A stretch of 64,000 bases of DNA from SKUL01 sp964487545 (GCA_964487545.1 CAZARI010000006.1:1-64000); one strand, 5' to 3'. Shown: positions 1-9,530, counted from the first letter of the stretch. Made by a program: numbers and translations. Notes: generated from the letters alone by a model not told the origin.

Positions 1-42
1 AAAAATCAGCGTGGTGAAGTAGCGTTCTTAATCCTCAAATAG
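1..42 (+). CDS. possible 3' end of an upstream plus-strand gene (partial)
   Basis: Two frames enter from the left edge. Frame 2 gives the tail KISVVK followed by a stop at 20-22, which resembles the last residues of a type IX secretion C-terminal domain. Frame 1 gives KNQRGEVAFLILK with a stop at 40-42. A plus-strand terminator follows at 55-87, so some plus-strand transcript does end here. The fragment is too short to decide which frame is real or what the gene encodes. Confidence 0.25.
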   Translation, partial: KNQRGEVAFLILK

Positions 43-54
43 TAGTTCAACGAA

Positions 55-87
55 AACCGGCCTCAGCAATGGGGTCGGTTTTTTTTT
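55..87 (+). terminator. intrinsic terminator
   Basis: A 10-bp stem (55-64 with 71-80, including G-U pairs), a 6-nt loop and a run of nine T form a plus-strand intrinsic terminator for the gene entering from the left. It lies just past the asnS stop codon; read on the minus strand it is followed by only four T, so it may also end asnS transcription, but less strongly. Confidence 0.7.
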
Positions 88-92
88 CATTC

Positions 93-1523
93 CTAAAACT
101 CTGCACTCTTCGGCGTTCGTGGAAAAGGAATCACATCGCGAATGTTGCTCATTCCGGTGACGAACATCATCAGACGTTCAAACCCCAATCCAAAGCCACT
201 GTGCACACAGGTGCCGAATTTTCGCGTTTCCAGATACCACCATATTTCCGCTTCGGGAATGTTGGATTCTACGCAACGGCTTTTGAGCACATCCAAGCGC
301 TCTTCACGCTGCGAACCGCCCATAATTTCACCAATGCCGGGAAACAGCACATCCATCGCTCCCACCGTTTTGCCATCGTCGTTCACCCGCATATAAAAGG
401 CCTTAAATGCTTTGGGGTAGTTGGTAATAATCACCGGTTTTTTGAAGTGCTTCTCTACCAAAAACCGCTCGTGTTCGCTCTGAAGATCGGTGCCCCAACC
501 GATGTCGTACTTAAATCGCTTCTTTTTGTAGGGTTTGCTCTGAAGCAAAATATCAATGGCCTCGGTATAGGTGATGCGTTCAAAATCGTGATCCGCCACA
601 AAGCGCATCCGGTCAATCAGCGGCATTTCGTGTCGTTCGTTTTGAGGCTTTTGCTTATCGGCATCCGCCTCGCGCTGCGCCAGGAAATCGAGGTCTTCTT
701 TGCAGTTTTCAAGAATGTAACGAACCAAATATTTCAGAAAATCCTCGGCCAGATCCATGTTGTCGTTGAGGTCGGCAAAGGCGATTTCCGGCTCAACCAT
801 CCAGAACTCGGCCAGGTGGCGTGAGGTGTTGGAGTTTTCGGCGCGGAAAGTTGGGCCAAAAGTGTAAATCTTTCCAAGGGCCAGCGCAGCCAACTCGCCT
901 TCCAACTGCCCCGATACGGTGAGGTTGGTTTCCTTTCCGAAGAAATCTTTCGAAAAATCTACCGCTCCGCTTTCTGTTTTTGGAATGTGATTCAAATCAA
1001 AGTTAGTGACACGAAACATTTCACCCGCACCTTCGGCATCCGAACCGGTGATGATCGGTGTGTGTAGATTGAAAAATCCGCGGGCATTGAAATAATCGTG
1101 AATGGCAAACGACAGCGCATGGCGAATGCGAAATACGGCAGCAAAAGTGTTGGTGCGGAAACGCAAATGGGCCTTTTCACGCAAAAATTCCAGGCTGTGC
1201 TTTTTGGGCTGAATAGGATATTGCTCAGGATCGGCATCACCCAAAATAATCAGCTCTTTGGCCTGAACTTCCACCCGTTGACCCTTTCCCGGTGATTCGA
1301 TTAGCGTGCCGTGAACCGCTACCGCTGCCCCAACGTGTATTCGTTTGCGCAACTTTTCATCAGCGCTGTCGAGCGAGAGTACCGCCTGAATATTGCGAAT
1401 GGTCGATCCGTCGTTGATGGCGATAAACTGGTTGTTGCGAAACGATCGCACCCAACCTTTCACCACAATTGGGTTACCGATATTGCCTTTGTCCAAAATT
1501 TCCTTAATCCACTGGTGCGCCAT
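93..1523 (-). CDS. asnS: asparaginyl-tRNA synthetase
   Basis: Charges tRNA-Asn with asparagine in the cytoplasm. The 476-aa protein has the class IIb layout: an N-terminal OB-fold anticodon-binding domain (about residues 15-110, with VKGWVRSFRNN), a class II catalytic core with motif 2 around 226-245 (FRAENSNTSRHLAEFWMVEP) and motif 3 at 443-454 (GFGLGFERLMMF), ending in the usual DVIPFPRTP tail. The Asn rather than Asp assignment rests on the AEFWMVEPE version of motif 2 and overall resemblance to bacterial AsnS. It is a single gene, divergent from the TetR gene with about 190 nt between them. No clear TAnnTTTG promoter was found for it. Confidence 0.97.
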   Translation of the reverse strand: MAHQWIKEILDKGNIGNPIVVKGWVRSFRNNQFIAINDGSTIRNIQAVLSLDSADEKLRKRIHVGAAVAVHGTLIESPGKGQRVEVQAKELIILGDADPEQYPIQPKKHSLEFLREKAHLRFRTNTFAAVFRIRHALSFAIHDYFNARGFFNLHTPIITGSDAEGAGEMFRVTNFDLNHIPKTESGAVDFSKDFFGKETNLTVSGQLEGELAALALGKIYTFGPTFRAENSNTSRHLAEFWMVEPEIAFADLNDNMDLAEDFLKYLVRYILENCKEDLDFLAQREADADKQKPQNERHEMPLIDRMRFVADHDFERITYTEAIDILLQSKPYKKKRFKYDIGWGTDLQSEHERFLVEKHFKKPVIITNYPKAFKAFYMRVNDDGKTVGAMDVLFPGIGEIMGGSQREERLDVLKSRCVESNIPEAEIWWYLETRKFGTCVHSGFGLGFERLMMFVTGMSNIRDVIPFPRTPKSAEF

Positions 1524-1676
1524 GTTATGCTTTTATTACAAACTGCAAAAAAACAAACTTTTTGCATGTGCATCGCTATATCGTCTGTTTTCGCAATATA
1601 CTCATCCGCGCTTTTAACCATTTGCCACTATTTTTGACCGCTCGAATAAAACCCCGGAAACGTTTTGCGGTGACTA

Positions 1677-1707
1677 TTGTTTCCAATGTTTTCATGAGGT
1701 ATTTTTG
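1677..1707 (+). promoter_or_regulatory. Bacteroidota-type promoter of the TetR/RND operon
   Basis: TTG at 1677-1679, a 20-nt spacer and TATTTTTG at 1700-1707 match the -33/-7 pattern of the Bacteroidota primary sigma factor. The expected transcript start falls at or next to the GTG at 1712, implying a leaderless mRNA. Confidence 0.6.
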
Positions 1708-1711
1708 CCGT

Positions 1712-2329
1712 GTGAATCCAGAACAGCAATTCATAGAACAGGTCGTTCCACTTTTTATGCGATTTGGCATCAAGAGCCTGACCATGGACGACATTGCCCG
1801 TCAGCTTGGGGTATCGAAAAAAACGATTTACAAGTACGTCACCGACAAAACCGACTTGGTGCGTAAGGCAGTGGAGTTTCAGAGCAACGAAGAGCGCGAC
1901 GCCATTGAGCGCATTTGTGAAAAGGATTTGAATGCCATCGATCAGCTTTTTGAGATCAGCAAAGTAATTACAAACATTCTTAGTCAGATTCACCCTTCGG
2001 TGCACTACGATTTAGAGAAGTACTATCCCGATGTGTGGAGCATGGCGCTTAAACAGCGACAGGAACAGGTGTTTAGCTGCATTTATAACAATCTGGAAAT
2101 AGGTAAGTCAGACGGTTTATACCGAGATGATCTGAACGGTGAAATAATCGCACAAATTTATATGGCCAAAATCGATCAGTTGATTGACGGAGAGATTTTT
2201 CCGCCGCATAAATTCAATTTTGCCGATGTGTATCTCGAGTTTTTCCGATATCACATCCGTGGTATCGCCAGTCCGAAAGGCTTGAAATACCTGATAGAAA
2301 AAGTTAAGAAAGAAACAGAAAATCGATGA
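1712..2329 (+). CDS. TetR/AcrR family transcriptional regulator
   Basis: A 205-aa DNA-binding repressor-type protein. Residues 7-50 form the TetR helix-turn-helix domain, with SLTMDDIARQLGVSKKTIYK as the recognition region; the rest is an all-helical ligand-binding domain of unknown ligand. The frame is open back to 1562, but the promoter at 1677-1707 makes starts before about 1710 unlikely. ATG 1694 lies inside the promoter, so GTG 1712, giving MNPEQQFIEQ, is preferred. The last codon overlaps the ATG of the downstream TolC gene by 4 nt (ATGA), so it is co-translated with the efflux genes and probably autoregulates them. This regulatory link is inference from gene order. Confidence 0.9.
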   Translation: MNPEQQFIEQVVPLFMRFGIKSLTMDDIARQLGVSKKTIYKYVTDKTDLVRKAVEFQSNEERDAIERICEKDLNAIDQLFEISKVITNILSQIHPSVHYDLEKYYPDVWSMALKQRQEQVFSCIYNNLEIGKSDGLYRDDLNGEIIAQIYMAKIDQLIDGEIFPPHKFNFADVYLEFFRYHIRGIASPKGLKYLIEKVKKETENR

Positions 2330-3687
2330 AATCCGGTTTTAATATGAAAAACAGCTTTTTGGTTTTTGTCATGCTGAGCCTGAGTTGGGTTGTAAAAGCG
2401 CAGGAAATAGCTACCATGACACTGGAACAATCCATTCATTACGCACTGGACAACGCCTATCAGATGGATTACGCCAACATGGATGTTGAGTTGGCGCACC
2501 GGCAAAACAAAGAGCTTACGGCCATTGGCCTGCCACAAATCAACGGCGATGTGTCATTTACCAATTATCTGAAACTCCCAACTACCGCTATTCCGGCCAA
2601 CGCATTTGATCCGACTGCAGACCCCGACGAAGTGGTTGGTGTTCAGTTTGGAACGAAATTCAACGCATCGGCTTCTTTGAATGCGTCGCAAATGCTTTTT
2701 GATGGAACCTACTTTATTGGCCTCAAAGCAGCCAAAGCGTATATCGCCCTCAACGAAAGCGCCAAACAACAAAGTGAAAATGAGTTGCGCAAATCCATTA
2801 CCGAGGCATACGGCTTGGCTGTGCTTTCAGTGGAGTCGCACCGCATCTTCAACGAAAACTACAACAGTCTGGAGGCTTTGCTAAAAGACACCGAGGCATT
2901 GTTCGAAAACGGCTTTCGCGAAGAACTCGATGTTGATCAGTTGCGTCTGCAACTGGCTGGGTTAGACAACCGCCGCAAACAATCTGAGCGCAACGTGCAG
3001 GTGACACACAATTTGCTGAAGTTTCAAATGGGAATGCCCATTGCCCAAGAGCTGGTATTGTCATCGTCACTGTCCGATTTGGCCGGAATTAATGTGATGC
3101 CCGAGTTACTTCAGTCAGACATCGCCGTTGATGGCCATACCGATGTGCGCACCACTGAATCAAATGTGGAGTTGCGTCGGCTCAATGTGCAGGTCGAAAA
3201 GATGGCTGGAGTTCCTAAGCTTCACGCGTTTTTAACCACTCAGCAGCAAGCCTTTCGTCAGGACCTCTCCTTTTTTGGCAATGAAAGCGAATGGTATCCG
3301 GGAACGTTTTGGGGGCTGCAGCTTCAGGTGCCCATTTTTTCGGGATTTATGCGCCACAACAAAGTTCAAAAAGCGAAGATCGATCACCAGCGTGCGCTGT
3401 TGCAACGCGATCAGGTGCGCGAAGGAGTGTTGCTCGAAATTGCCACACAGCGATCTAATTACGCCACTGCGCTAGATGTATTCGATACCGAGCAAAACAA
3501 CGTGACACTGGCCGAAAAAATCAATCGGGTAACGCGCACCAAATACGAAGAAGGACTTTCGTCGAGCTTTGAAATTCAACAAGCCGAAACCCAAATGCTG
3601 GATGCGCAAGGCAGATTTTTGCAGGCCGCGTTCGATCTGATTCAATCAAAAGCAGCACTCGAAAAAGCACTCGATATAAAGAACTAA
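2326..3687 (+). CDS. TolC-family outer membrane efflux protein
   Basis: Outer-membrane exit duct of the tripartite efflux pump encoded with the next two genes. 453 aa from the ATG that overlaps the TetR stop (ATGA); an alternative ATG at 2344 gives a cleaner signal peptide (MKNSFLVFVMLSLSWVVKAQ). The mature protein carries the OEP repeat pattern: an amphipathic helical segment beginning LEQSIHYALDNAYQMDYANM, beta segments with LNASQMLFDGTYF, and the second repeat with TKYEEGLSSSFEIQQAETQM. Length matches the family. Substrate cannot be read from the sequence. Confidence 0.93.
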   Translation: MKSGFNMKNSFLVFVMLSLSWVVKAQEIATMTLEQSIHYALDNAYQMDYANMDVELAHRQNKELTAIGLPQINGDVSFTNYLKLPTTAIPANAFDPTADPDEVVGVQFGTKFNASASLNASQMLFDGTYFIGLKAAKAYIALNESAKQQSENELRKSITEAYGLAVLSVESHRIFNENYNSLEALLKDTEALFENGFREELDVDQLRLQLAGLDNRRKQSERNVQVTHNLLKFQMGMPIAQELVLSSSLSDLAGINVMPELLQSDIAVDGHTDVRTTESNVELRRLNVQVEKMAGVPKLHAFLTTQQQAFRQDLSFFGNESEWYPGTFWGLQLQVPIFSGFMRHNKVQKAKIDHQRALLQRDQVREGVLLEIATQRSNYATALDVFDTEQNNVTLAEKINRVTRTKYEEGLSSSFEIQQAETQMLDAQGRFLQAAFDLIQSKAALEKALDIKN

Positions 3688-3711
3688 CCCCCTCATTTTT
3701 TACTCAAACTG

Positions 3712-4845
3712 ATGAAAAAAATCATTTATCCAATTCTGATGGTGCTGATGGCTGCCTGTGCGGATTCAAGCCAACAAACCGAATTGTCTGAATTAAGAGA
3801 CCGACGCGATGAGCTGCGTGCAAAATATGACGACATGGGCCACGAAATTCGGGAGCTGGAATCGCAAATTGCAGAACTGGATACCAACCGCCGAAGAACC
3901 CTGGTCACCGTTTTGCCTGCGCGAATAGATACTTTTCAGCATTTCTTTGAGATTTATGGCAATGTAGACGTTAAGCGAAACGCACTGCTGATGGCAGAAA
4001 GTCCGGGTATTGTCAAAAAGATACTGGTTCGCGATGGAGAAAGCGTTTCGCAGGGGCAGGTATTGTTCCATTTGGATGATGCCGTCATTCGCAAAAACCA
4101 AGCTGAACTGCGCACCAATTACGACCTGGCCAAATCACTTTTCGAACGCCAGGAAAGACTCTGGGAGCAGAACATTGGTTCGGAAGTTCAGTATCTCGAG
4201 GCCAAAAACCGCATGGAAGGATTGGAGAATGCACTGGCCACCTTGCAGGAACAATTGGATAAAACCACCGTGCGCGCACCCTTTAACGGCGTGGTGGATG
4301 AAGTAATGATTAAAGTGGGTGAAATGGCCGGTGGTGCGCCACTGGCACGAATAGTTGACCTGTCAGAGTTTCACATTGAGGCCGACGTTCCTGAAAGTTA
4401 TGCTTCGGTTTTGGATCGGGGTACTTATGTGGAGGTGGTTGTTTCGGGCATCGATACGCTACATGCTCAGATCAGTACCGTGGGAAGTTATATCAACGCG
4501 GCCAACCGAACTTTCCGGATTTTGGTGGATGTGGAATCGTCTGTAGCCGGAAGGTTTAAACCCAACCAGTTGGCTGTGCTGCGTATTAATGACTATTCCA
4601 ATCCAGATGCCGTCACCTTACCCAGTGTGGTCATTCAACAAGACGCCAAAGGAGAAAACTTTGTATTTGTTGCCGAAACGGATGAGCGGGGCGTGCTTCG
4701 TGCACAAAAGAAAGTGCTCCAAACGGGCTCTGTTTACAGCGGCCAAACCGAAGTTTTAGCCGGACTGAAAGGTGATGAAAGCATTGTTGCCCGAGGCTCC
4801 AGAAGCGTTCGCGACAATCAGGCAATCGAAATAACACAGCATTAA
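3712..4845 (+). CDS. RND efflux periplasmic adaptor (membrane fusion protein), lipoprotein
   Basis: Links the inner-membrane RND pump to the TolC channel. 377 aa with a lipoprotein signal (lipobox LMAAC, lipidated Cys16). Residues 20-65 form a heptad-rich coiled coil (ELRDRRDELRAKYDD). A split biotinyl-lipoyl domain follows (GIVKKILVRDGESVSQGQVL near 100-120 and TTVRAPFNGVVDEVMIKVGE near 185-205) around a helical hairpin, then beta-barrel and membrane-proximal domains. The extra N-terminal coiled coil before the lipoyl domain is slightly unusual for the family. It lies 24 nt after the TolC gene and 18 nt before the pump gene. Confidence 0.93.
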   Translation: MKKIIYPILMVLMAACADSSQQTELSELRDRRDELRAKYDDMGHEIRELESQIAELDTNRRRTLVTVLPARIDTFQHFFEIYGNVDVKRNALLMAESPGIVKKILVRDGESVSQGQVLFHLDDAVIRKNQAELRTNYDLAKSLFERQERLWEQNIGSEVQYLEAKNRMEGLENALATLQEQLDKTTVRAPFNGVVDEVMIKVGEMAGGAPLARIVDLSEFHIEADVPESYASVLDRGTYVEVVVSGIDTLHAQISTVGSYINAANRTFRILVDVESSVAGRFKPNQLAVLRINDYSNPDAVTLPSVVIQQDAKGENFVFVAETDERGVLRAQKKVLQTGSVYSGQTEVLAGLKGDESIVARGSRSVRDNQAIEITQH

Positions 4846-4863
4846 TCCGGAGAAGCAACAGCA

Positions 4864-7800
4864 ATGAGTCTCAAGAAAAAACTTTTTAAAGAGTTCGGGC
4901 TAACCACGGCTTCGGTAAACAACCGAACCACGGTGTTAATTGCCACGATTTTCATTGTCGTGGCCGGATTACTGGCCTACACTTCCATGTCCAAGGAAAG
5001 CTTTCCGGAAGTGATTATCCCCGAAATATTTATTGGAACCCCCTATCCGGGCAACTCCCCGCTCGATATGGAGAAGCTCGTTACCCGACCCATTGAAAAG
5101 GAGATCAAGTCTATTTCGGGTATCGATGAAATCATTTCTACTTCTACCGATGGCTACAGTTCTATTCAGGTGAAATTCGATTTTTCGGTTTCTCCCGAGG
5201 AGGCACTCCGCAAAGTAAAAGACAAGGTGGATGTGGCCATGAGTGATCCCGATTTTCCGCAGGATTTGCCGGCAGAGCCAAACGTATTTGAGCTCAACAT
5301 CTCGGAATTGATGCCCATTGTAAACATCAACCTATCGGGCGATTATCCCATCGATCAACTTAAAGATTACGCCGAATACTTAGAAGAAAAAATCGAAGAC
5401 CTTACCGAAATTACCGAAGTGGATATCCGCGGGGTGACTGATCATGAAGTGGCCATTAACCTCGATCTGCACAAAATGGAAGCCATGCAGATCAGCTTCG
5501 ACGATGTGGCCCAAGCCATACAGAGCGAAAACGTAACCATCTCAGGTGGTGATATAAAAGTCAACGACTTTACGCGAAACGTGCGCGTGGTAGGAGAGTT
5601 CAGCAATATCGACCAAATTCGCAATGTGGTTGTTAAGCGCGAAAGAGGCGACATTGTTTACCTGAAGGATATCGCTGTGGTGACCTTTGGCGAAAAAGAA
5701 AAGGAAAGCTACGCCCGCGACTACCTAAAACCGGTAGTGATGGTTGACGTGAAAAAACGGGCCGGTGAAAATCTGATCGAAGTGTCCGACAAGATTGCCG
5801 CCATTGTTAAACACGCGCAAGAAAATGTTTTTCCCGACGACCTGCGCATCACCATTACCAACGACCAGTCTGAATTTACCCGAAGTCAGTTGAGCGAGCT
5901 GCAAAACAACATCATTTCGGGGATGATACTCGTTATCGGAACCCTACTGTTTTTTCTGGGTTTGCGAAACGCCCTTTTTGTGGGCGTGGCCATTCCAATA
6001 TCGATGCTGATGTCGTTCATGATCCTCGGAGCCATGGGCGTTACGCTCAATATGATGGTGCTGTTTGGATTGGTGCTCGCGCTGGGCTTGCTGGTTGACA
6101 ACGCCATTGTGGTGGTCGAAAACATATACCGCTTGATGAACGAAGGGATGCCGCCTGCTCAAGCTGCAAAAGCTGGGGTAGGAGAGGTGGCATGGCCCAT
6201 TATTTCTGCAACGGCAACTACCCTCGCCGCCTTCAGCCCGTTAATTGTTTGGCCAGGCATTATCGGGGAGTTCATGTTCTACCTTCCACTCACACTGTTT
6301 GTGGTGCTCGGGTCATCGCTGTTTGTTGCGCTGGTTATTAATCCGGTGCTTACCTCCATTTTTATGAAAGTAGGGCAGCCTGAGGTGAATAAAAAACGGG
6401 TGTTGCGCACCGGAGCACTGTTGATATTGATTGGATTGCCGCTGGCCATTTTCGGCTTTTCGTCCGATACAACCATTGCGGTTATCATCGGAAACTTGTT
6501 GATTATTGGAGGCGTGCTCGGCTTTTTGAACATTTTTGTGCTCAATGGAATAACCCGCTATTTTCAAACCAAGTTAATTCCGTGGATGGAAGCACAATAC
6601 GAGCGTTTCCTGAAAAAGGCATTGAACGGAAAAGCCCCGGTGGGCTATTTCTTCGCAACTTTTGGACTCCTTATTTTTTCCTTTTTCATGTTCGTTATTT
6701 TTCCACCCAAAGTGTTGTTTTTTCCGGAAAATGAGCCCCAAAGTCTCAATGTTTTTATTGAAAATCCAATCGGAACGGGCATTGAGCGCACCAACATGAT
6801 AACGCACGAAATAGAAGAGGAAGTCATTGAGGTGCTCAAACAATACGAAGCAGTAGATGAAAACGGAAATCGCGAAAACTTTTTGGTAGAATCGATCATT
6901 GGCCAGGTGGGTGCCGGCGCTGCCGATCCTTCGGGTGGATTTGTGCTTGGAAACACCCCGCACAAAGGCCGTATCGCTGTGCAGTTTGTAAAGTTTCAAA
7001 AACGTCGTGGGGTGAGCACCACCATGGTAATGAACGATATTCGTGATGCGTTAAAGAAGTATCCCGGAACACAAATCACCGTCGATAAAAACGAAGTTGG
7101 GCCGCCACAAGGTTTGCCGATTAGTATTGAACTTTCGTCGGATGATTATGAAATGCTGATGGAACAATCCTTATCCGTTCGGCAGTATATCAACGATGCC
7201 GGAGTGGGAGGAATTGAAGAGTTGAAACTGGATGTTGAGGTGGGGAAACCGGAAATGCTGGTAAAGATTGATCGCGACAAAGCCCGCAGGCTGAATCTTT
7301 CGACCGGACAAATTGGAAGTGCCATCCGCACATCGCTCTTTGGCCAGGAAGTATCAACCTATAAAGATGGCGAAGACGATTACCAAATCAATATCCGGCT
7401 TGCAGAGCACTATCGCAATAATCCCGAGGCGCTGCTCAATCAGAAGCTCACCTTTCGCGATCCGAGCGATGGGCAGATCAAACAGGTGCCTATTTCGGCA
7501 GTGGCTTCGTTAGAACGAACTTCGAGCTTTAGCTCTGTGCGCAGGGTCAACCTTAACCGTGTCATTACCATTAGCTCTAATGTGCTCGACGGCTACAACC
7601 CTACCGAAGTGGTGCAGAATATAAAAAATGTGCTCGAAGATTATCCGTTTCCCGAGGAGGTTAGCCTTGCCTTTACGGGCCAACAGGAAAAACAGAGCGA
7701 AGAAATGACCTTTCTTTCTCGGGCATTATTTGTGGCATTTTTCCTGACGATTATGATTTTGGTTACGCAGTTTAACTCCATCTCTGCACCATTCATTATT

Positions 7801-8340
7801 GGATTCACAGTGATTTTCAGTTTGATTGGTGTTCAGATCGGGTTGCTGGTGTTTCGCATGGAATTCGTCATCATCATGACCATGATCGGACTTATTTCGC
7901 TGGCAGCCATTGTAGTGAATAATGGAATTGTTTTGGTCGATTATACCAATCTGCTGCTGCGGCGAAGACTCGATGCCCTGGGTTTGGAGTCAAAATCCGA
8001 CTTGCCCTTTAAAGAGGTTTATAACGCCATTATTGAGGCGGGTAGAACCAGGCTTCGTCCGGTGATACTCACCGCAATAACCACCTTGCTTGCGTTGTTT
8101 CCGATGGCCTTTGGAATCAACATTGATTTCTTTTCACTGCTGAGCAGCTACGATCCGCAGTTTTACATTGGCGGTGACAACGTGATGTTTTGGGGCCCTA
8201 TGAGCTGGACCATTATTTTCGGTTTGAGTTTCGCAACATTCCTTACGCTGATTCTGGTTCCGGTGATGTACCTGTTGCTGGCGCGAATCAAGTATCGCTG
8301 GGTTTATAAAACCAAAACGCCATCGCGCCACCTGGATTAG
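4864..8340 (+). CDS. RND family inner-membrane efflux transporter (AcrB/HAE1-like)
   Basis: Proton-driven inner-membrane pump of the tripartite system, 1158 aa. TM1 is near residues 20-40, the first periplasmic porter domain near 42-345, and TM2-TM6 near 350-510, including the TM4 motif GLLVDNAIVVVENIYR (about 405-425) with the proton-relay Asp. Two extra hydrophobic stretches, about 515-535 and 540-565, follow TM6 before TM7, so 14 rather than 12 membrane spans are plausible. The second porter domain and TM8-TM12 follow, with a hydrophilic insert (SSYDPQFYIGGDN) before the last helix. Family membership is secure; drug versus other substrate is not determinable. Confidence 0.95.
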   Translation: MSLKKKLFKEFGLTTASVNNRTTVLIATIFIVVAGLLAYTSMSKESFPEVIIPEIFIGTPYPGNSPLDMEKLVTRPIEKEIKSISGIDEIISTSTDGYSSIQVKFDFSVSPEEALRKVKDKVDVAMSDPDFPQDLPAEPNVFELNISELMPIVNINLSGDYPIDQLKDYAEYLEEKIEDLTEITEVDIRGVTDHEVAINLDLHKMEAMQISFDDVAQAIQSENVTISGGDIKVNDFTRNVRVVGEFSNIDQIRNVVVKRERGDIVYLKDIAVVTFGEKEKESYARDYLKPVVMVDVKKRAGENLIEVSDKIAAIVKHAQENVFPDDLRITITNDQSEFTRSQLSELQNNIISGMILVIGTLLFFLGLRNALFVGVAIPISMLMSFMILGAMGVTLNMMVLFGLVLALGLLVDNAIVVVENIYRLMNEGMPPAQAAKAGVGEVAWPIISATATTLAAFSPLIVWPGIIGEFMFYLPLTLFVVLGSSLFVALVINPVLTSIFMKVGQPEVNKKRVLRTGALLILIGLPLAIFGFSSDTTIAVIIGNLLIIGGVLGFLNIFVLNGITRYFQTKLIPWMEAQYERFLKKALNGKAPVGYFFATFGLLIFSFFMFVIFPPKVLFFPENEPQSLNVFIENPIGTGIERTNMITHEIEEEVIEVLKQYEAVDENGNRENFLVESIIGQVGAGAADPSGGFVLGNTPHKGRIAVQFVKFQKRRGVSTTMVMNDIRDALKKYPGTQITVDKNEVGPPQGLPISIELSSDDYEMLMEQSLSVRQYINDAGVGGIEELKLDVEVGKPEMLVKIDRDKARRLNLSTGQIGSAIRTSLFGQEVSTYKDGEDDYQINIRLAEHYRNNPEALLNQKLTFRDPSDGQIKQVPISAVASLERTSSFSSVRRVNLNRVITISSNVLDGYNPTEVVQNIKNVLEDYPFPEEVSLAFTGQQEKQSEEMTFLSRALFVAFFLTIMILVTQFNSISAPFIIGFTVIFSLIGVQIGLLVFRMEFVIIMTMIGLISLAAIVVNNGIVLVDYTNLLLRRRLDALGLESKSDLPFKEVYNAIIEAGRTRLRPVILTAITTLLALFPMAFGINIDFFSLLSSYDPQFYIGGDNVMFWGPMSWTIIFGLSFATFLTLILVPVMYLLLARIKYRWVYKTKTPSRHLD

Positions 8341-8372
8341 CAGGCTGAGCGGAAAGTTGTTAATTTGCATCC

Positions 8373-9182
8373 GTGAGATTAAAAGCAGAGCAACTCGATT
8401 GGTATGATGCCGCAATTCGCGCCGCAATAGAAGCCGGTGAGGCCATCATGCGCGTGTACGAAAGCGGTTTTACGGTTGACTTAAAGGACGATAAAAGTCC
8501 GTTGACCAAAGCCGACCGCCATGCGCATAAGGTGATTTTAGACCATCTCGAAAAAACCCGATTGCCGGTTTTGAGTGAGGAAGGCCGTGACATCCCCTAC
8601 GATGAGCGCAAGCACTGGAAGCAATTTTGGATGGTCGATCCGCTTGATGGCACCAAGGAATTCATCAAACGCAATGGCGAGTTTACCGTGAATATCGCAT
8701 TGATTGAAAATAATGCCCCCGTGGCCGGTGTGATTTACGTTCCGGTTTCGCACGTGCTCTATGTGGGCTGGGTGGGAATCGGTGCGTATAAACTGAAACT
8801 TTCCGATCCTTTTCATCCGGTATCCTATCGCGACGTGGCAGTGGTGGGAGAAAAATTGCCCATTATTCGCCATTCTACCGAGTATCGCATTGTGGGAAGC
8901 AGATCGCACCAAAGTCCGGATACCGCTGCATTTATAAAAAAACGAAAGCAGTTGTATAAAACGGTTCGACTGGTATCCATGGGCAGCTCCCTTAAAATTT
9001 GTCTGGTGGCCGAAGGACAGGCCGATGTCTATCCGCGCTTTGCCCCCACAATGGAATGGGACACCGCGGCAGGACATGCCATTGTAAAAGCATCCGGTAA
9101 AAGCATCACCGACTGGATGACAAAAGCCGAGATGGAATACAACAAACCGAATTTGCTAAACAACTGGTTTGTGGTGGAGTGA
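8373..9182 (+). CDS. 3'(2'),5'-bisphosphate nucleotidase, CysQ-type inositol phosphatase family
   Basis: Predicted to hydrolyse 3'-phosphoadenosine 5'-phosphate (PAP) to AMP, a by-product of sulfate activation. 269 aa. Lithium-sensitive phosphatase family motifs are visible: the metal-binding WMVDPLDGTKEF near residue 87 and EWDTAAGHAI near 228, plus SPLTKADRHAH near 46. The start is GTG 8373; TTAATTTG at 8360-8367, one mismatch from the -7 consensus, sits 5 nt before it, which suggests a leaderless transcript separate from the RND operon. It could alternatively act on inositol phosphates, but the length and motifs fit CysQ best. Confidence 0.88.
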   Translation: MRLKAEQLDWYDAAIRAAIEAGEAIMRVYESGFTVDLKDDKSPLTKADRHAHKVILDHLEKTRLPVLSEEGRDIPYDERKHWKQFWMVDPLDGTKEFIKRNGEFTVNIALIENNAPVAGVIYVPVSHVLYVGWVGIGAYKLKLSDPFHPVSYRDVAVVGEKLPIIRHSTEYRIVGSRSHQSPDTAAFIKKRKQLYKTVRLVSMGSSLKICLVAEGQADVYPRFAPTMEWDTAAGHAIVKASGKSITDWMTKAEMEYNKPNLLNNWFVVE

Positions 9183-9237
9183 AGGGTGTGAGGTGGGTTG
9201 CCCCCTCAATACTCGACGCTCAAACTCAAAACTGTAT

Positions 9238-9375
9238 TTACGGCAAATCAATCACCTCCTCGCCCGTGCCGTCGAAGTTCATGAGGACGATTTCAGATTT
9301 GTTGGTGATTACATTGTTCCAACCATCAGAATATATTTCTTCGGGGCCTTCATTTTTGCACAACGCGTTAATTAA
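9238..9375 (-). pseudogene. C-terminal remnant of a PD40/TolB-like beta-propeller protein
   Basis: In the 374-nt gap between cysQ and gmd, the minus strand has an open frame of 45 codons ending at a TAA at 9240-9238. The translation ends IVLMNFDGTGEEVIDLP, preceded by EEIYSDGWNNVITNKSE. The LMNFDGTG signature is typical of a PD40 (TolB-type) blade. The frame is closed upstream by TGA at 9378-9376 and has no ATG; a TTG at 9363-9361 is the only start candidate. It therefore looks like the tail of a deleted gene. The remainder of the gap shows only the gmd promoter near 9531. The fragment could be chance, but its composition is protein-like. Confidence 0.4.
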
Positions 9376-9530
9376 TCAATCACCAATCAAATACAATCTT
9401 TGATGCTAAAACGCCGCACTGAAAGCATTACTATATCTCAATGTTTGCCATAAACAACAGTGGATGTCACTAAGCGCAGGTGTGGAAAACCGATTGTTTT
9501 GCTATGGTTCAAAAACTCAGCTTAGTTTCC

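Noticed and set aside
9169..9403. Two short plus-strand open frames (68 and 74 aa) in the cysQ-gmd gap
   Set aside because: They are in different frames over the same DNA, start inside cysQ, have no domain or signal, and the minus strand carries the protein-like fragment instead.
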